NCBI RefSeq assembly: GCF_026672545.1 | Contig: NZ_JAPPRJ010000009.1 | Location: 806,001 to 870,000, forward strand | Source: Rhizobium sp. SL86 | GTDB lineage: Bacteria > Pseudomonadota > Alphaproteobacteria > Rhizobiales > Rhizobiaceae | Length of the DNA: 64,000 bases | Direction: 5' to 3' | Shown: piece by piece, positions 17,578-26,076 of the stretch | Layout: each line of letters starts with the position of its first letter | Position numbering within the stretch: position 1 is the first letter of the stretch | Position numbers and translations under genes: made by a program | Notes under the pieces: generated by a model | Database searches by the model: none | What the model was told of the DNA's origin: nothing | The model's input: the letters and a program-made list of their open reading frames with translations, nothing else

Positions 17578-19095
17578 ATGACGACTGCGCAAGACATCAA
17601 GATTTCGCTTCCCGGCCTGTCCGAGGATGCCGTCCATGCCGACCGGGTGCAGGGTCGCGAGGCAATGAACGAACCCTACAGTTTCGACGTCGACGTGATC
17701 TCGCCGCGCGCGCTCGATCTGCAGGCGATGATCGGAAAATCCGCCGCGCTGACCGTGCGCATCCTCGAGGAGAGCCTGCCGGTCAAGGGGATCGTACTGG
17801 CCGCCTTCGGTCTCGATGCCACGCGCAACCGGGAATTCTGTTACCGGCTGCGGATCGGTCCGCGCCTGTCGCTGATGGCACTCAGCGGCCAGAACCAGGT
17901 CTATGGCACGGATCGCGACATGACCGTGATCGAGATCCTCGAAGCCGAGCTCAATGACGCGGTCAAGACCGGCTCGCGCACCGGCGGCGCGCGTGTCGCT
18001 CGCCGCATCCCGTTCCAGATGCTCGCACAGGGCCAGTATCCGAAGCTCGATTTCGTCCTGCAATACCGGGAAAGCGACCTCGATTTCCTGTCGCGGCTCT
18101 GCGAAAAATTCGGCATCTTCTATCGTTTCGAGCACAAGGACGAGGGGGAAGAGATCGTCCTGTGCGACCGCAATGTCCACTTCACCCGTCTGTCCGGACA
18201 AAATCTGGACGAGGAACTTGCCTACCGCAGCGCCGAGCAACTGGCGAGCACCGGGGATTTCGCCATCCGCTCCTTTAATGCGCAATGGCAGGTGCAGCCC
18301 TCCCGCATCGAATTGCGCGAATACAATGATGAAACCCCGAGTGTCGATCTCAGCATATCCGCCTCGGCCCCGTTCGACGGCCAGGGTGTCCGCGTGTTTT
18401 ATGGAGAGAACTATCCGGACACCCAGGTCGGCCAGATGCTCGCCAAACTCCGAACGGAACTGATGGCCGCCGAAAGACTGACCTTTGTCGGCCGCAGCAA
18501 TGTGCCGCTGCTGCGGCCCGGCGTCTTTTTCAGGCTTGCGGATCACCCGGACAGTGCTCTCGACACAACCTATGTCGTGACCGAGGTGACGCACCGCATC
18601 ACCGAACCGACACCGCTCGGCTTTTCGTCCGCCGACAAGATTGCCGAACCATACACCAACGAATTCCGCTGCATTCCGATGGACACGCCCTATCGTCCGG
18701 GCCTGAAGACACCGCGACCGGTGGTTCACGGCGTGCTTCATGCGCTTGTTGACGGGCCCGAAGATGCAACGAGGGCAGTAGTCGACGCGCAGGGCCGTTA
18801 TCGCTTGCGCCTGCTCGATGACGAGAGCGGCCTGACGGGCGGCAATGCCAGCCATCTCGTGCGCAAGCTCGAGCCCTATGGCGGCGGCGATGGTTATGGT
18901 TCGCATTCGACCCTGCTGGTCGGTACGGAGATCATGCTGACCTTCGTCCATGGCGATCCCGACCGGCCGATCATCCTCGGCGCCATGTCCAACGCGGAAA
19001 AGACCAATCCGGTGCTGGATGCAAATGCCTCCGTCGCGCATCGGATGCGCACCGCCTCCGGCATCATCTTCGAATTCAACGATGGCGGTTTCTGA
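17578..19095 (+). CDS. vgrG: VgrG/TssI, short T6SS spike protein lacking the needle extension
   Basis: Spike trimer subunit of 505 residues. It has gp27-like N-terminal parts (SFDVDVISPRALDLQ, QYRESDLDFLSRLCEKFGIF), a gp44-like middle and the gp5 OB-fold region with YRLRLLDDESG, GTEIMLTFVHGDPDRPIILG. It ends soon after the RMRTASGIIFEF strand, where most VgrGs continue into the repetitive gp5 needle. The next gene seems to supply that part. The ATG at 17578 has AAGGTGG before it; an in-frame GTG lies three codons upstream. The gene sits between the PAAR-like gene and the spike-extension gene. Confidence 0.93.
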   Translation: MTTAQDIKISLPGLSEDAVHADRVQGREAMNEPYSFDVDVISPRALDLQAMIGKSAALTVRILEESLPVKGIVLAAFGLDATRNREFCYRLRIGPRLSLMALSGQNQVYGTDRDMTVIEILEAELNDAVKTGSRTGGARVARRIPFQMLAQGQYPKLDFVLQYRESDLDFLSRLCEKFGIFYRFEHKDEGEEIVLCDRNVHFTRLSGQNLDEELAYRSAEQLASTGDFAIRSFNAQWQVQPSRIELREYNDETPSVDLSISASAPFDGQGVRVFYGENYPDTQVGQMLAKLRTELMAAERLTFVGRSNVPLLRPGVFFRLADHPDSALDTTYVVTEVTHRITEPTPLGFSSADKIAEPYTNEFRCIPMDTPYRPGLKTPRPVVHGVLHALVDGPEDATRAVVDAQGRYRLRLLDDESGLTGGNASHLVRKLEPYGGGDGYGSHSTLLVGTEIMLTFVHGDPDRPIILGAMSNAEKTNPVLDANASVAHRMRTASGIIFEFNDGGF

Positions 19096-19136
19096 ACCGT
19101 GTGAACCAATAGAAGCGCAAGCTGGAGGAACCCTTC

Positions 19137-20114
19137 GTGAGCACGAGATCGTCGACCAACCAACGCAGTTCCATTCAGGATGGCTCAGCCCATCTCTTCG
19201 TGCCCTACGATGCCGGCCGGACCCGGTCGACCTCGGACGACTCGAAGGAGCCGGGCGCAATCCTGCGCCTTGGCGGTTATTCGAGCGTCGAGCAGGCCGC
19301 GACCGATCTTACGAAATTTTATCCAGAGAACCACAACGCGGCGGAGGGCGGCAACAACCTGACGAACGCGGTCGGTCCCTCCTCCGGCGGTTATCGCGGC
19401 GGCATCCTTCTCTCCTGCGACGGGCGCATGCTGATGCGCACCGGCGAGAAATTCTACCTGCAATCCGTCGGCGACATGGACATCGATTCCAACGCCAACA
19501 TGAAGATCGCGGCAACCGGCACGATGAATATCGAATCCGGCGACGCCATGACGATCAGGACCTACAATAAAAAAGGCATTACCATTTCCGCCGACGAAGG
19601 AAATGCAGATCTGACGATGACCACGGCGAAGAAGACGGAAAGGCATATCGGAGAGACATTCACGATCACGGACAAGAACGAGTACAAGCTGATCAAGGCC
19701 GACACGCACACTTACCGACTCGGGCAGACATTTGCACTGACCTGCAGCGACTCATGGTCCGTATTCTTCGGCTCGAACATCTCGATCACGGCCGGCATCG
19801 CAATATCCCTGAACCTGTCGGTGTCCCTGGCCCTCAAGGCTACATACGACATCACCCTATACCTGGGAAAAATCGATGTAGGCATTCAAAAGATCGACAT
19901 TTGTCTTTGGAAAGGGGAGTTTAAAGACTTCAAGTGGTCCTACAAGCGACAGGTTTTCAAAGCGTCGGCCAACAAAACAGAGTTGAACGCCACCAAGAAC
20001 GAAACGACCGGCGTTGATGCAACGACTACGGGCGTAGACACGGCAAACTCCGGTGTGGTCGCCAACAATGGCGGGGTCGACAGCGCCACCAATGGCATCA
20101 ACTTGGTCAACTAG
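19137..20114 (+). CDS. spike-extension protein split from VgrG, with beta-helix needle and GVD-rich tail
   Basis: The 325-residue product begins with a GTG at 19137 and a clear GGAGGA. The N-terminal third resembles the segment after the VgrG OB fold. Residues about 95-165 are gp5-like alternating strands (SVGDMDIDSNANMKIAATG, TMNIESGDAMTIRTY). A beta-strand-rich, hydrophobic section follows (about 185-240). The last 40 residues carry short repeats around TGVD, TGVD, SGVV, GGVD and NGIN. The second half is visibly richer in A and T than its neighbours, suggesting separate acquisition. It could be the needle in trans, an effector with a needle adapter, or both. I recognise no catalytic motif. 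Confidence 0.75.
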   Translation: MSTRSSTNQRSSIQDGSAHLFVPYDAGRTRSTSDDSKEPGAILRLGGYSSVEQAATDLTKFYPENHNAAEGGNNLTNAVGPSSGGYRGGILLSCDGRMLMRTGEKFYLQSVGDMDIDSNANMKIAATGTMNIESGDAMTIRTYNKKGITISADEGNADLTMTTAKKTERHIGETFTITDKNEYKLIKADTHTYRLGQTFALTCSDSWSVFFGSNISITAGIAISLNLSVSLALKATYDITLYLGKIDVGIQKIDICLWKGEFKDFKWSYKRQVFKASANKTELNATKNETTGVDATTTGVDTANSGVVANNGGVDSATNGINLVN

Positions 20115-20129
20115 GGTCGGAGATTACTG

Positions 20130-20795
20130 ATGCTCGAACGATCCCGGCCAAACCATGACGATCGGCCACCGCAGGACCTGACGGCGGCATCCCGCGGACA
20201 GTTTGATCCAGCTCCTGCTCCGATCCCGCTCAGCCGTGCCGTTGTGAAATTCCTGCTGACACCGAGCCAGTTCAAGCTCGATCTGCCGAACGGTGACACG
20301 GTGATGGCCCGCCAGGCGGCGAGCTGCCTGCTCGCGCCGGCCATCGGCGACACCGTACTCGTGCATATCGCGGCGGACGACTCCTACATCCTCGCTGTCT
20401 TGGAACGCTCCGCGGCGCGCACCGCCGAACTCGGCGTGCCGGATGCGACGGATGTGACCCTCTCGGTTGCCGGTCGGCTGAACCTGTCGGCGCAGACGGT
20501 GGGCCTTGCGGCAGGCGCGATCGAGATCCTGTCGAAAACGCTGCTGCTGGCGGGAGAGTCCCTGACCTCCCGGTTCCGGCGCATGACGGAGACCGTGAGC
20601 GACAAAATCTCCTCGGCGCGCTCCCTCACTGCGACCTTTCACAACCGCACGACCCTGGTGAAGGAGGTCGATATGCTGGAGGCGCGCATGCAGGTGCAGA
20701 CGGTCGAGACCGTCTCGACGCACAACAGCGAAATCGCGCTGATCACCGCGTCGCGCGACATTCGCCTGGACGGCGAACGCGTCAGCGTCGGTTAG
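20130..20795 (+). CDS. DUF3540-family T6SS spike-module protein
   Basis: The 221-residue product has a disordered Pro-rich start, an OB-like segment (GDTVMARQAASCLLAPAIGD) and a C-terminal beta-helix-like region (DVTLSVAGRLNLSAQTVGLA; EIALITASRDIRLDGERVSV). This layout is that of DUF3540, a family found with DUF2169 and DUF4150 genes in T6SS loci. Its exact role is unknown. GGAG precedes the ATG by about 9 bases. It lies 15 bases after the spike-extension gene. Confidence 0.8.
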   Translation: MLERSRPNHDDRPPQDLTAASRGQFDPAPAPIPLSRAVVKFLLTPSQFKLDLPNGDTVMARQAASCLLAPAIGDTVLVHIAADDSYILAVLERSAARTAELGVPDATDVTLSVAGRLNLSAQTVGLAAGAIEILSKTLLLAGESLTSRFRRMTETVSDKISSARSLTATFHNRTTLVKEVDMLEARMQVQTVETVSTHNSEIALITASRDIRLDGERVSVG

Positions 20796-20807
20796 GAGAT
20801 GACACTC

Positions 20808-22658
20808 ATGCTTTCCGCCGACAGCAAGCTGGAAGAAGCCGCCCGCCACGCGCGCGAAGACCGGTTGGACGATGCGCTGGTCCTCTACCAGCTCGTCCTC
20901 GACATCAATCCGCGCAACAGCAAGGCCTTGACGGGCGCGGCGACCGTTCAGGCAAGACTGGGACAGCTGGATGCGGCGCTGGACGCGGCCAATGCGTCCG
21001 TTGCGGCACAGCCAGACGATGTGGAGGCATTAAAGCTGCTGGCGGACCTGAGTGCCGCATCCGGCGACCAGACGCGCCGTATGGCGCTCCTCGACCAGAT
21101 CGTCGCGCTTGATCCTGACGGTCCGGCAACCGCCCTTCTGCGGGCCGAACGGGAAGCCTTGACCGGCGACCTCATGCAATGCGAACGGATCCTCGTCGAT
21201 GCACTCCAGCAGGCGCCCGAGACGGTGGCGCTGATCCTGGCCCTGTCGCGTCTCTACTTTATGCTCGGCATGACGGAGGAAGGGCTTTCCCTGTCGCAAA
21301 AAGCCGTCAATCTGGCGCCATCGGATCTCACAGCCCTCGGCCATCTGGCCGGGCAGTTGGAGCTGCTGCACGACCACCGCTCCGCGCTGCACTGGCGGCA
21401 AAAGATGCTGCTTGCCAAACCTTCCGACCTGTCGATCATGGCCGGACTGGCGGACACGCACGCCAAATGCGGCGAACTGACGGAAGCCCGCCGGCTCATC
21501 GACCGTGCGCTGGCCCTGTCTCCCGATGCCCTGCCCGTCTGGCACGTTGCCATCCAGATCGCCGTGCTGGAAGGAAGGGCAGGCCAAAGCCTGAAGCGCT
21601 TTGCCGAGATCACCCGTCGGCACAAGGATCAGATGAGCGCCGTCATCTGCCTCATCCAGGGCTACCGCGCCTGCGGCGAGCTTGAAACGGCGGCAAGGCT
21701 GCTTGCCTCGCTCCGCAAATCGCCGAAACTCACCGAGGACCAGCGGCAGATCGCCGAGGCTCTGGACCGCGAACTGCAGCTTGCGCGAGGCAATGTCGGC
21801 CAGCCCGACCAGCAAACGGCGCAGATCGGCGTCGATGCGCTCCTTCTGCCGGATCGCATCGCGATTGCGGCAGCCACTCCGGCAACCGAGGTAATTCCTC
21901 TCCTTCGCCTGTGCCTGAGTTCGAAGGGCGAGGCGGGCATCACGCTGATCGGACCGCAGCCTCTGGCCGAATTGTTCGCCCTCGTCCCCGGATTGCACTT
22001 CGAGACCCTCAAGACCGGTGAGCCGTCTCCAATGGCACCGGGGCTCGTGCAACTGGCCGAACTGTCTCTCGCAAACCCCGAACGTGCCGCCTGGAACCGC
22101 CCCTATATCCAGGCGCCCCGCGATGCCGTGCAGCGTTGGCAATCGGCGCTGGCGGCTTTTCCGCGGCCCTGGATCGCGCTCGCCTGGAACGAACATCGGC
22201 CCGGCATGCTGCTGGCCGACCTGGCGCCCCTGCTGAGCGACCAGACGGGTACGCTGATCGGCGTCGCCTGGGACGACAGCCGGCATCAGTTGCGCGCGTA
22301 TCCGCACATCGTCGACGCCGGCGTCCACATTCGCGGGCTCGCGGATCTGGCGGCCTTGTTGACCCTCTGCGACGCCGTGATCGGCCCTGATGGTCTGCCC
22401 TTGCACATGGCCGGCGCCCTCGGCCGCCCCGGTGCGGTCATGATCCAGCCCGGCGCCCCGTGGTACTGGCTGCACCGCGATGGACGATCGGTCTGGTACC
22501 CCTCGCTTCGGGTAATGCAGGCGCGTGACACCGGACACTGGGCGCTGCGGCGAGACGACCTTCGGCAGGAGATCACCGACTATTGCCGGGCCCTGGACGT
22601 CACCCTGTCCAAGGAGACGCCTGCTTCGCCCGTTCCGTTCGCAGAGGAGATGGCATAG
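20808..22658 (+). CDS. TPR protein with glycosyltransferase-like C-terminal half
   Basis: The 616-residue product has N-terminal tetratricopeptide repeats (about 1-330; AREDRLDDALVLYQLVLDIN, ALDAANASVAAQPDDVEALK). The C-terminal half (about 350-600) resembles the GT9/GT41-like domain often joined to TPRs: FPRPWIALAWNEHRPG, then CDAVIGPDGLPLHMAGALGR and PWYWLHRDGRSVWYPSLRVM. The His in LPLHMAGALG and the Gly-rich turn are the usual donor-side landmarks. The ATG at 20808 has GGAG 9 bases upstream; an ATG nine bases earlier is badly spaced. Within the T6SS operon it might modify a spike component or cargo; this is inference. Confidence 0.8.
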   Translation: MLSADSKLEEAARHAREDRLDDALVLYQLVLDINPRNSKALTGAATVQARLGQLDAALDAANASVAAQPDDVEALKLLADLSAASGDQTRRMALLDQIVALDPDGPATALLRAEREALTGDLMQCERILVDALQQAPETVALILALSRLYFMLGMTEEGLSLSQKAVNLAPSDLTALGHLAGQLELLHDHRSALHWRQKMLLAKPSDLSIMAGLADTHAKCGELTEARRLIDRALALSPDALPVWHVAIQIAVLEGRAGQSLKRFAEITRRHKDQMSAVICLIQGYRACGELETAARLLASLRKSPKLTEDQRQIAEALDRELQLARGNVGQPDQQTAQIGVDALLLPDRIAIAAATPATEVIPLLRLCLSSKGEAGITLIGPQPLAELFALVPGLHFETLKTGEPSPMAPGLVQLAELSLANPERAAWNRPYIQAPRDAVQRWQSALAAFPRPWIALAWNEHRPGMLLADLAPLLSDQTGTLIGVAWDDSRHQLRAYPHIVDAGVHIRGLADLAALLTLCDAVIGPDGLPLHMAGALGRPGAVMIQPGAPWYWLHRDGRSVWYPSLRVMQARDTGHWALRRDDLRQEITDYCRALDVTLSKETPASPVPFAEEMA

Positions 22659-22660
22659 CC

Positions 22661-23026
22661 ATGACCGACTGGAGACCCATGGAGCGCGAGCCCGATCCGC
22701 TGAAAGCCGCACTTCTCGATTATCTGCGCGACCGTGCGGGCCTTGTTATGACCCGCCCGAACCAGGGCGCCTATCCGCTCGGCATGGCGCAAGTTGTCCT
22801 GGCCGATGCCAGCCGAATCGGTATCGACCTGTCCCTGACGCTGGAGGAGGAAACAGGTTACGGCGGGCGGCCTGCCCTCGTCTTCGCGGTTACCGGTCAG
22901 GCTGCCGATACGCGGGCCGGCCACGCGGTGACCGGAAAGGCCATAATTGACGTGGAAACCCGCAGTTTCCTGTTCCTCGACGTCTCTCTGCGCAGCGTCC
23001 TACGCGATCCGCTGGGGGCCAGGTAA
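22661..23026 (+). CDS. conserved-looking hypothetical protein
   Basis: The 121-residue product has no family I recognise. It is soluble, with a helical start (DPLKAALLDYLRDRAGLVM), a small strand-rich middle and a C-terminal segment VETRSFLFLDVSLRSVLRDP. It has no signal peptide. It begins two bases after the TPR-glycosyltransferase stop and precedes the sensor cluster by 75 bases, so it is probably in the same transcript. It could be a chaperone or immunity-like partner, but the sequence does not show this. Confidence 0.7.
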   Translation: MTDWRPMEREPDPLKAALLDYLRDRAGLVMTRPNQGAYPLGMAQVVLADASRIGIDLSLTLEEETGYGGRPALVFAVTGQAADTRAGHAVTGKAIIDVETRSFLFLDVSLRSVLRDPLGAR

Positions 23027-23101
23027 GCGCCAAGGGTTTCACGGAAGTGTCAAGCGGCGATGTTACAACCCCTTGATAGCCAGGGGGAAGGGAAAGACGC
23101 C

Positions 23102-23893
23102 ATGCGCGTGGGGTTGCGTGTCTATCTCTACAGCATGCTCGTAATCATCGCGGCGCTCGCGCTGCTCGGCATGATGAGCATTGTCAAATACGAGACCATC
23201 TTGACCGAGACGCTGGCCAAGCGGCTCTCCGTCGTCGTGGATGACACCGGCTCCTCGATCGAGAAGGCGGGAACCCTCGGCGTGACATTGCGCTCGCTGG
23301 CGCAGCAGCCGACAGGTCCGGTCGCCGGCGCACGGCAATTGCTGGCCGGCACCGCGACCGTTCTGGCCCTCGACATGACGGGACGGCCGATCGCCGTCGG
23401 CGGCGAACAGCAGCGTCTGCCGTTTTCGACCGAGTTGATGGCTGACCGGATCGCCGCCAAGGAGAAAAGCTGGCACCTGCGCGCCGAAGGTTTCCTGATC
23501 GCCGGCACGACCGTGATCAACTCCTTCGGCGAAGCGGAAGGGGCCATCGTTGCCCTCCTCCCGGATGCGGTCATCGAAACGCGCGATGACGCCATGCTTG
23601 CGCGCATCATTCAGTTCGGCGTGATCGTCCTCGTCCCAACAGCGATCCTGGCCGCCGTTCTGATCTTCTTCAGCATCCGCCCACTCGGACGGTCGATCCA
23701 CGCCATGCGCAACGTCGTGGAAGAGCGTGAGCAGCCAGACGGCGTGAACCTGACGACGGGTCCGCTGGCACCCACGCTGCAGTGGTTCAGCCGCATCTTC
23801 GGAGATCTGGAAAAGCAGCGCAAGGAAGCGGACGAAACCCTCGACGCGATCGAGACCCTGGCGCGGATGGAGAGTGGCAAGCATGGTCAATGA
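23102..23893 (+). CDS. two-TM periplasmic sensor protein
   Basis: The 263-residue inner-membrane protein has a first membrane segment about residues 5-27 (VYLYSMLVIIAALALLGMM), a periplasmic domain of about 140 residues, and a second segment about 172-195 (FGVIVLVPTAILAAVLIFF). A HAMP-like stretch beginning SIRPLGRSIHAM and a short coiled end follow. It has no kinase or other output domain, so it must signal through a partner. GGGGGAAGGGAAAG precedes the ATG. Its end overlaps the start of the MFS-fusion gene, which has the same kind of N-terminal sensor, suggesting a paired membrane complex. Confidence 0.8.
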   Translation: MRVGLRVYLYSMLVIIAALALLGMMSIVKYETILTETLAKRLSVVVDDTGSSIEKAGTLGVTLRSLAQQPTGPVAGARQLLAGTATVLALDMTGRPIAVGGEQQRLPFSTELMADRIAAKEKSWHLRAEGFLIAGTTVINSFGEAEGAIVALLPDAVIETRDDAMLARIIQFGVIVLVPTAILAAVLIFFSIRPLGRSIHAMRNVVEEREQPDGVNLTTGPLAPTLQWFSRIFGDLEKQRKEADETLDAIETLARMESGKHGQ

Positions 23894-26051
23894 CACAGAC
23901 AGCATGGTCAACAGCGAGCGTCTCGTTGACCATGCGGCGCAGCGCATCACCCGGCATATCGGCATTGCAGTCGCAACCCTCGTCGTCCTCGCCAGCTGCG
24001 GCCTGTTCATCCTGATGATCCAGGCCTTCCAGAAGGACCTGGAGCCGGATATCCGCGCGGCGAGCACCCAGATTGCCCAATCCCTGACGAACACGCTGGA
24101 TTATGCCGCCAAGCTGGAGATCCCGATCGATCGCCTGACCGGCGTGGAAGCCTTCTTTCGCGACACACTCGAACACAATCCGCAGATCCGGTCGCTGACG
24201 CTGACGGCTCCGAACGGCAGGGTGCTGGCAAAGGTCTCCTACAGTCCGGAGCATCAGAGCACCATGAATCATACACCCGGGGCCTCGACGGAGCTGCCGG
24301 GCCTTGCCAAAGGAAGCCGGATCGAGCCAGAGGAAGACAGCCTGAGCCTCATGCTGATATCCGGCGCCGAGAGCATCCTCGGCATCCTGTCGAGCTCCGT
24401 TCCGGTGGTCCGCCAGCCCATTCTGCATCAGGGTGAGCTTTACGGAGCGCTTCTCGTGGAAGTCGCGCCGGACGTGATCAACCGCCAGTTCCAGGACATC
24501 CTGTTCGACATGGTCGTCATCCTGATCGTGTCGCTGCTGGTGGCCTTCGAGATCATGACGGCCTTCATTCTGTTTCATATTGTCAGCCCGATCCGCCGCC
24601 TGATCTTTCTCGTGGTCAATGGCGCACAGGGCCGCTTCGACACCTATATCGACCCCAAGAACAACGACGAGATCGGCCAGATCACCAAACGCGTTTCCGA
24701 CGTGATCATCGGGTTGCACCGGCGTTTCGTGCATCTGATGTCCTCGCTTGGAACCACCGCCCCCGGCCTGCAGGATCGGCTGGCAGAGGCCTCGTCCCGT
24801 TACAACATCAATGCGGAGGGCCCTCGCCGTCTGTTCATCGGCAGCTTCGTCGACGTGCGCGTCCCGCTTTTCCTGTTCAGCTTCGCCGACGAATTGCAGA
24901 AGTCCTGGCTGCCGCTTTACGCCACGAGCCTGGTGGGATCCGGATCGATGATCTCGCAGGAGATCCTGATCGGCCTGCCGATTTCCGTCTACATGGCGAC
25001 GATTGCCATCGTCACGCCCTTCGCGTCGCGCTGGTCCGACACCTATGGCGCCCGGACCATGTTCCTGTTCGGCCTGTTCCCCGCCATTGCCGGCTATGTC
25101 ATCTGTGCTGTCGCGCCGGATGCCCTGTACCTGATCATCGGCCGCGGGGTGACGGCTTTCGGTTATTCGATCATCATCATCTCGTGCCAGGGTTATATCG
25201 CCGCCATCGCGACCAGCGAGAACCGGGGCCGGGCGATGGCGATGTTCGTCGGTGTCCTGATGAGCGCGACCATGTGCGGAACAGCGATCGGCGGCGTGCT
25301 GGCGGATCGCGTCGGCTATCGTGCCGTCTTCTGGATTTCGGTCGGCCTGTCGATTGCCGCCGGGCTTCTCGCCCGCTCCATGCTTTTGTCGGAGCTGGCG
25401 GGTGACAACTCGCCGAAGCTCAGCCTGATGCGCGGCATCACCGCCCTGATGCAGAACACCCGTTATACCGCCATGGTTCTGCTTGCGGCCATTCCGTCAA
25501 AAATCCTGCTGACCGGTTTCCTGTTCTATCTGGTACCGCTTTATCTCGCGAGCCTCGGCTCGAACGAGGCGGAAATCGGCCGGGTGATGCTGCTGTATTC
25601 GCTGACCATCATTCTGCTCGGATCCGCAAGCGGCCGGGTCGTCGACTGGCTGGGGCGCACCGGTTTCATGCTGGCCTTCGGGGGCGTTATTTCGGCGATC
25701 GGCCTGGTGGTCTTCTCCGGCTGGGAGAATATCTGGTCGGTGGTGCTGATGGTCTTCGTGATGGGGTTGGGCCATTCCGTCACCAAAAGCCCGCAGATCG
25801 CCTATGCCCTGGAGATCGCCGAGGAGGAGGCAACGCGGATCGGTCGCACAACGGTGCTTGGCGTGCTGCGCACGCTGGAGCGCGTCGGCAGCGTCATCGG
25901 ACCGGTCATGGCGGCCTTCCTGGTGGTTCAGTTCGGTTTCCAGAACACGATCCAGATCGTCGGGATCGCGATCGTCGCATCCTCCGCGCTCTTCTACATC
26001 ATCATTGCGCGGGAAGGTGCCGGCAAACCGAAACCGGCCGTTTCGACCTGA
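23883..26051 (+). CDS. periplasmic sensor-HAMP domain fused to an MFS transporter
   Basis: The 722-residue protein has an uncommon architecture. TM1 about residues 26-48 and a periplasmic region (about 49-205) are followed by TM2 (about 208-232) and a HAMP-like linker (SPIRRLIFLVVNGAQGRFD, NNDEIGQITKRVSDV). A complete MFS unit of about 12 TM segments comes next (about 317-715). The MFS loop-2/3 signature is recognisable near ASRWSDTYGARTMFLFG, and a repeat of it in the second half is GSASGRVVDWLGRTGFM. The ATG at 23883 has GGAGAG 10 bases upstream and overlaps the preceding stop. Either transport is gated by a periplasmic signal, or the MFS core is used as a receptor feeding the PP2C downstream. 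Confidence 0.85.
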   Translation: MVNDTDSMVNSERLVDHAAQRITRHIGIAVATLVVLASCGLFILMIQAFQKDLEPDIRAASTQIAQSLTNTLDYAAKLEIPIDRLTGVEAFFRDTLEHNPQIRSLTLTAPNGRVLAKVSYSPEHQSTMNHTPGASTELPGLAKGSRIEPEEDSLSLMLISGAESILGILSSSVPVVRQPILHQGELYGALLVEVAPDVINRQFQDILFDMVVILIVSLLVAFEIMTAFILFHIVSPIRRLIFLVVNGAQGRFDTYIDPKNNDEIGQITKRVSDVIIGLHRRFVHLMSSLGTTAPGLQDRLAEASSRYNINAEGPRRLFIGSFVDVRVPLFLFSFADELQKSWLPLYATSLVGSGSMISQEILIGLPISVYMATIAIVTPFASRWSDTYGARTMFLFGLFPAIAGYVICAVAPDALYLIIGRGVTAFGYSIIIISCQGYIAAIATSENRGRAMAMFVGVLMSATMCGTAIGGVLADRVGYRAVFWISVGLSIAAGLLARSMLLSELAGDNSPKLSLMRGITALMQNTRYTAMVLLAAIPSKILLTGFLFYLVPLYLASLGSNEAEIGRVMLLYSLTIILLGSASGRVVDWLGRTGFMLAFGGVISAIGLVVFSGWENIWSVVLMVFVMGLGHSVTKSPQIAYALEIAEEEATRIGRTTVLGVLRTLERVGSVIGPVMAAFLVVQFGFQNTIQIVGIAIVASSALFYIIIAREGAGKPKPAVST

Positions 26052-26076
26052 ACGCGTTGCAAGAGGAGGTCCCGCC

